Source: Trissonchulus latispiculum
Taxonomy: Eukaryota > Nematoda > Enoplea > Enoplida > Ironidae
Reading direction: 5' to 3'
Assembly: GCA_030248195.1 (NCBI GenBank)
Contig: JASAND010010767.1
Span: 48,863-112,862 of the forward strand
DNA: 64,000 nucleotides
In this document: positions 61,101-64,000 of the stretch, one piece after another
Position numbering within the stretch: the stretch's first letter is position 1
Layout of the letters: every line of letters begins with the position of its first letter
The notes under the pieces: model-generated
Told to the model about the DNA's origin: nothing
The model's database searches: none
What the model saw: the letters and a program-made list of their open reading frames with translations, nothing else
Program-made: the position numbers and the translations under genes

Positions 61101-64000
61101 GATCTTTGTTCCAGTCGAGGAAACGGAGAAAAAGAGTCAGGGAGAAATAGGCCACCTGGAATTTCTGGAACTTCTCATGAATCTGCGCGAAAATCTTTCC
61201 GATTTCCTTTGTATATTTGACATTTCTGTGATTCTGTCCTGATTCATGGTCATGTTATGAAAAATGTTTCATGAACAATGATAACTGAGCCTACTAACAC
61301 TCCCATCACTGCCTGTACGATGAGCGAACACGACCACCACATCCAGCCGACGGCGACCACTTCCTAGTCTTAACCCTCGAACACTCTCTGACAAGGATAG
61401 ACTCTCCGGCTAGCACCAGAATCGGCTGATTGGGTGCATCCGCTTCTCCATTGCGAGTTGATTTTCTGTAATTGTGTTTCAGGATTTACCGAGTTCTGTT
61501 CTACGGCAACTCCATACACAATTATCCAGTTCCTTAATGATCTCTATTCGAAGTTTGACGCAATCATAGAATCCTATGATGTATACAAGGTGGAAACTAT
61601 AGGTAAGGAGCAAGGGTGGAATGAAATTGATTCAGTTGTCTGCTGTCGATAGCTTTTAACTTCTGTGGCTATCAAAAAATAGCTTACTTAGCAACTTCTT
61701 CACTAATAAGTTTAGTTTAACTAAACTGGTTTTACTTATGGATTCAGTGGATTTCAAATCCTCTTATTTCTTAAACTTTGACAAAAACGTCTGTGTGCAC
61801 TTTCGGGAGATGTAGGCAGGGACTACCGCTCTTGTCCTATCGGTGCAATACTTTCTTTTGCAATTTGGTCTTGCATTTTGCATGCACCTTATCTCTCTTC
61901 CAGTTTCCACATTAAACTTGCGCAGTGCACACTTCGTTCTCCAGTCATAAAGTCATACAAGATGATAGACGAAAGAAATAAAGTTGTCACTACAGCACCA
62001 CAGACCCGTAAATTTCGGACCTGAAGCGGGGATTGAGCGAACCCACAATCTTTGATTGACTAAACTTACGCTCTACCGATTGAGCCACTCAGGCACCATC
62101 GAACCAAGTTTGAATTCGAAGCTAGCTTTTAATCATTTGTCCATTTCTTAACTATTTTTCATTGTCTAATTTTAGGCGATGCCTACATGGTGGCCAGCGG
62201 TCTGCCCAGGCGGAACGGGCATGCCCATGCCCATCAGGTCACAGAGATGTCCCTGACTATGCTGGAATGCGTGAGAGGCTTCACCATGCCCGGTGCAAAA
62301 GGCGCCCATGTTCAGATTCGAGTCGGCCTCAACTCAGGCCCGTGCATGGCCGGGGTGGTCGGCCTGAAAATGCCGAGATACTGCCTGTTTGGAGATACAA
62401 GTGAGCTTTGACACTTTCCATGTAATACTGGAAATATTTGCAGGAGGAAGCCTTTTATGCCTGATTTTCCCCAGACCAACGGTTAAAAGTGAACAGCTTT
62501 GTGTTTTTGCTGTCAATTTTACTGGAGCATGCGGAGAGACGGGACTGCCACCAATCGACAGAGAATTAGTTTCTTTATATGTCGAGTTTCAGTCAGCATT
62601 AAAGGTTTAAGGGGGGAGGCGACTACACTTTTGCCCCGACTTTGTTCGATTGGCCTACTTTTTGGCGTAGTTGTAGAGCATGGGTGTGGTCACAAAATTA
62701 CTTGGTCGTTGGCTCTTTGCTGCCTTCCATCCATGCGCAGCCGTCGGATTTATGTGCCCGACCCCCCCCTTTTTCACAACTACATAATTAATTAAAAATC
62801 ACTGCTGGCTGCAAGACTCTAGCTTCAAGGTTGAAATTTGCCAATATGATTTGGCGCATATGCCCCTATCTGCAGAAAAATAATAGACGTCTCTATCCTA
62901 TCTGCATCTAAGGGAATTATTCTTCAAAGTTGAAGTTTCGGCAAAAATTTAAAAAATTTTGGCTAACGAAAGGAATATTTTATTACTGGTGCGAGCTATA
63001 AAGCTGTAATTTGGCATAAACAGAGGGTCTATAGGACTACTCATTTTTGTGCCAAATGGCAAGTCTGCCGCTTCAAAAAATTTTTATGTCAACTTTAATC
63101 TTCAAAAATTGACAAAATCGCCTTTTTTGGGCAATGGTAGCCCAGAAATCGAAAAAATCAAATTTTTTGAAATTAAAATTTTTTGAGATATTTGAACTCA
63201 GCGTGGTTGAAAACACACCCACAAAAGATATCAGCTCGATTAGTGAAGGTTTGGGACTTCTATGGCTGCAGAAAGCCTATACACAGGTTCCGACAGACTG
63301 AAAATGGCGGTTTCGGCAATTTTTGAAGATCACAGTTGACATAAAAATTTTTTCACGCGCCAGAATTTCTTATTTTTAATAAGATTTTTAATTAATTATG
63401 CTGGTGGTTGTGAAAAAGTGGGGGTCGGGCACATAAACGCGACGGCTGCACACGACTGGAAGGCAGCTAAGATCTGAGTACCCGGCATTTTTGACCCCAC
63501 TCATGCTTTAAATCTTCGCCAGTGTTAGCCAATCGGACAAATTTGGGCACCCCCATTTTGGTCGCCCCCCCCCTTGAGTGGATAGCTGCGGCAATACGCA
63601 CAGCACCTTACTAAATCCAGAAATCAGAGTTACGAAAGGCTTGGTTTTAACGCTCTATTTAAAAGGTGACTACAACAACCATTCGATAGAAATTGATTAT
63701 TCAATTATTATAAGTGTTACGGTTACTTATTATTCAATATTATTCAAAAGGTGAAAATTACAAATAGCGCAATTGCCAACTTGATTGTTTTATTCATTAG
63801 TAATTTTCACGGTTTTCGATTATGACTTCGTAGTTGATTTTATTTCACACGACATTTCGGTTCAAATTTTAGTAAACGTTACCTCACAGATGGAATCCAC
63901 CTGATTGGTCAATGAAAAAAATCCAAGCCGCGGAAAATCTGAGTGAGTACCTGAAAGAGTACTTCTCCCGAATTTAAAAGCACGAATTCCGTGGATGGAT
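57831..64000 (+). CDS. Receptor guanylyl cyclase with PstS-like extracellular domain (gene span, from first exon D)
   Basis: Exons 57831-58165, 58471-60439, 60820-60979, 61483-61602, 62176-62400 and 63873 onward, running off the window; phases agree at every junction. Protein order: signal peptide, PstS-like solute-binding domain (to about residue 375), one membrane helix (about 391-417), a Ser/Thr-rich juxtamembrane segment, a kinase-homology domain lacking catalytic residues (about 479-743), a dimerisation coil, then a class III cyclase domain. Known receptor guanylyl cyclases make cGMP on ligand binding and usually carry an ANF-receptor ectodomain; the bacterial-type ectodomain here is unusual. 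The ligand is unknown. The exon at 63873 is damaged, so the cyclase may be inactive or the true exon may lie further on. Confidence 0.75.
58345..58436. repeat. GC-rich hairpin and (GGCCC)n tract in the intron before the constant exon
   Basis: gggcctgaattttcaggccc is a perfect hairpin, followed by repeated ggcccggcccg units up to 58430. It lies only about 35 bases upstream of the acceptor at 58470 that every first exon would have to use. Confidence 0.65.
58471..60439 (+). CDS. Constant exon: rest of PstS-like domain, membrane helix, kinase-homology domain
   Basis: Acceptor tctattttag, donor gtgcgc, phase 2 in and phase 0 out, 656 codons. [38 protein letters not shown] and GKGSRGMAG with YSIGYVSL match, in order, the second half of PstS (there VVYNLPG, IYLGKIxxWNDP, RSDGSGTTFIF, GNxGVA, GAIGYVE). 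A membrane helix ([19 protein letters not shown]) follows. The kinase-like part has HGNLNPT in place of HRDxKxxN and KIGDW in place of DFG, and no clear VAIK lysine, so it is a pseudokinase, as in other receptor cyclases. Composition is GC-rich relative to its surroundings. Confidence 0.9.
60440..60819. other. Short intron of the cyclase gene
   Basis: Nothing notable. Reading through instead of splicing at 60440 would end at TGA 60508 and delete the cyclase domain; the splice is preferred because EQK joins VEERTTDL, the normal coil. Confidence 0.5.
60820..60979 (+). CDS. Cyclase exon: dimerisation coil and first metal-binding Asp
   Basis: Acceptor cttgtgtctcag, donor gtatgt, phase 0 in and phase 1 out. 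[20 protein letters not shown] is the signalling coil of receptor cyclases, [11 protein letters not shown] the usual entry to the catalytic domain, and [10 protein letters not shown] contains the first metal-ligand Asp. G+GA of the next exon gives the Gly of DIVGFT. Confidence 0.9.
61483..61602 (+). CDS. Cyclase exon: FTEFC…YKVETIG
   Basis: Acceptor gtgtttcag, donor gtaagg, phase 1 on both sides. [20 protein letters not shown] followed by [20 protein letters not shown] matches the cyclase core. The Glu in KVETIGD is the base-recognition residue that marks guanylyl rather than adenylyl cyclases. Confidence 0.9.
61603..62175. other. Intron with a tRNA-like segment
   Basis: Minus strand 62027-62097 reads gcctgagtggctcaatcggt, agagcg and gggttcgctcaatcccc: A- and B-box-like strings of a tRNA-derived repeat. 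Nothing else recognised. Confidence 0.45.
62176..62400 (+). CDS. Cyclase exon: GDAYMV…CLFGDT
   Basis: Acceptor taattttag, donor gtgagc, phase 1 on both sides. [19 protein letters not shown] contains the second metal-ligand Asp, followed by VRIG-type strand [18 protein letters not shown] and PRYCLFGDT. The Cys in RYCLFGDT is the second guanine-specificity residue. All expected residues are present up to here. Confidence 0.9.
62401..63872. other. Intron carrying an inverted-repeat element
   Basis: Mostly the element at 62607-63577. The remainder is AT-rich with no other feature recognised. Confidence 0.5.
62607..63577. mobile_element. Inverted-repeat element (copy 2)
   Basis: Ends tttaaggggggaggcgacta and the complement (gtcgcccccccccttgag). 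Shares gcgcagccgtcg, tttatgtgcccgaccc, ctgcaga-aaaataatagacgtct and catttttgaccccactcatg with copy 1 at 28901. Its interior is longer than in copy 1. Non-coding. Confidence 0.75.
63873..64000 (+). pseudogene. Next cyclase exon, disrupted, continues past the window
   Basis: Acceptor ttcaaattttag; phase 1 joins A+TA to give [10 protein letters not shown], the counterpart of the V-N-T-A-S-R-M-E-S-T segment. Directly after it comes TGA where a sense codon (usually Gly) is expected. About ten bases on the recognisable cyclase sequence ([16 protein letters not shown]) resumes in another frame and then meets TAA. The transition-state Arg of SRMES is Gln here. Either the gene is decaying, or this is a dead duplicate exon with the real one outside the window, or the sequence has errors. 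Confidence 0.55.

Overview
The window is animal nuclear DNA: AT-rich, with small coding exons separated by long introns, GT-AG splice sites and many decayed mobile elements. Two gene families that are typical of animals are present: degenerin/epithelial sodium channels (DEG/ENaC) and receptor guanylyl cyclases. I cannot name the species; an invertebrate is the best guess. Everything I recognise as a host gene lies on the + strand. Exon borders were read by eye and tested by matching reading phase across introns; none has transcript support here.

Region 1, about 1-43.4 kb: a DEG/ENaC cluster. Only the last exon (second membrane segment) of a first channel lies in the window, at 1425-1580. A second channel runs from about 6360 to 34676. 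Its exons chain in consistent phase through the first membrane segment, a three-exon C-type-lectin-like domain, the cysteine-rich ectodomain, and the pore/second membrane segment. A third channel shows only its last exon, at 43142-43360. The introns hold foldback elements, a MITE family with 7-bp target duplications, a Penelope-like retroelement with long inverted flanks, tRNA-derived repeats and microsatellites.

Region 2, about 44.0-64 kb: a receptor guanylyl cyclase whose extracellular domain resembles PstS, the bacterial periplasmic phosphate-binding protein, instead of the usual ANF-receptor domain. Four homologous first exons lie in tandem (44063, 47865, 50504, 57831). Each carries a signal peptide and the first part of the PstS-like domain, and each ends in the same phase at the same place. 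Only one downstream set of exons exists (58471 onward: rest of the PstS-like domain, membrane segment, pseudokinase, coiled linker, cyclase). At least two first exons have their own TATA box. This looks like a variable-first-exon/constant-tail locus, as in clustered protocadherins, that would give one cyclase output several sensor variants. The last cyclase exon visible, at 63873, is broken: a stop codon, a frameshift, and loss of the catalytic arginine.

Taken together, the window holds putative membrane sensors: ion channels, one with a lectin-like domain, and a cyclase with a bacterial-type solute-binding domain. The main candidates for something undescribed are the PstS-like receptor cyclase with alternative first exons and the lectin-domain DEG/ENaC channel.
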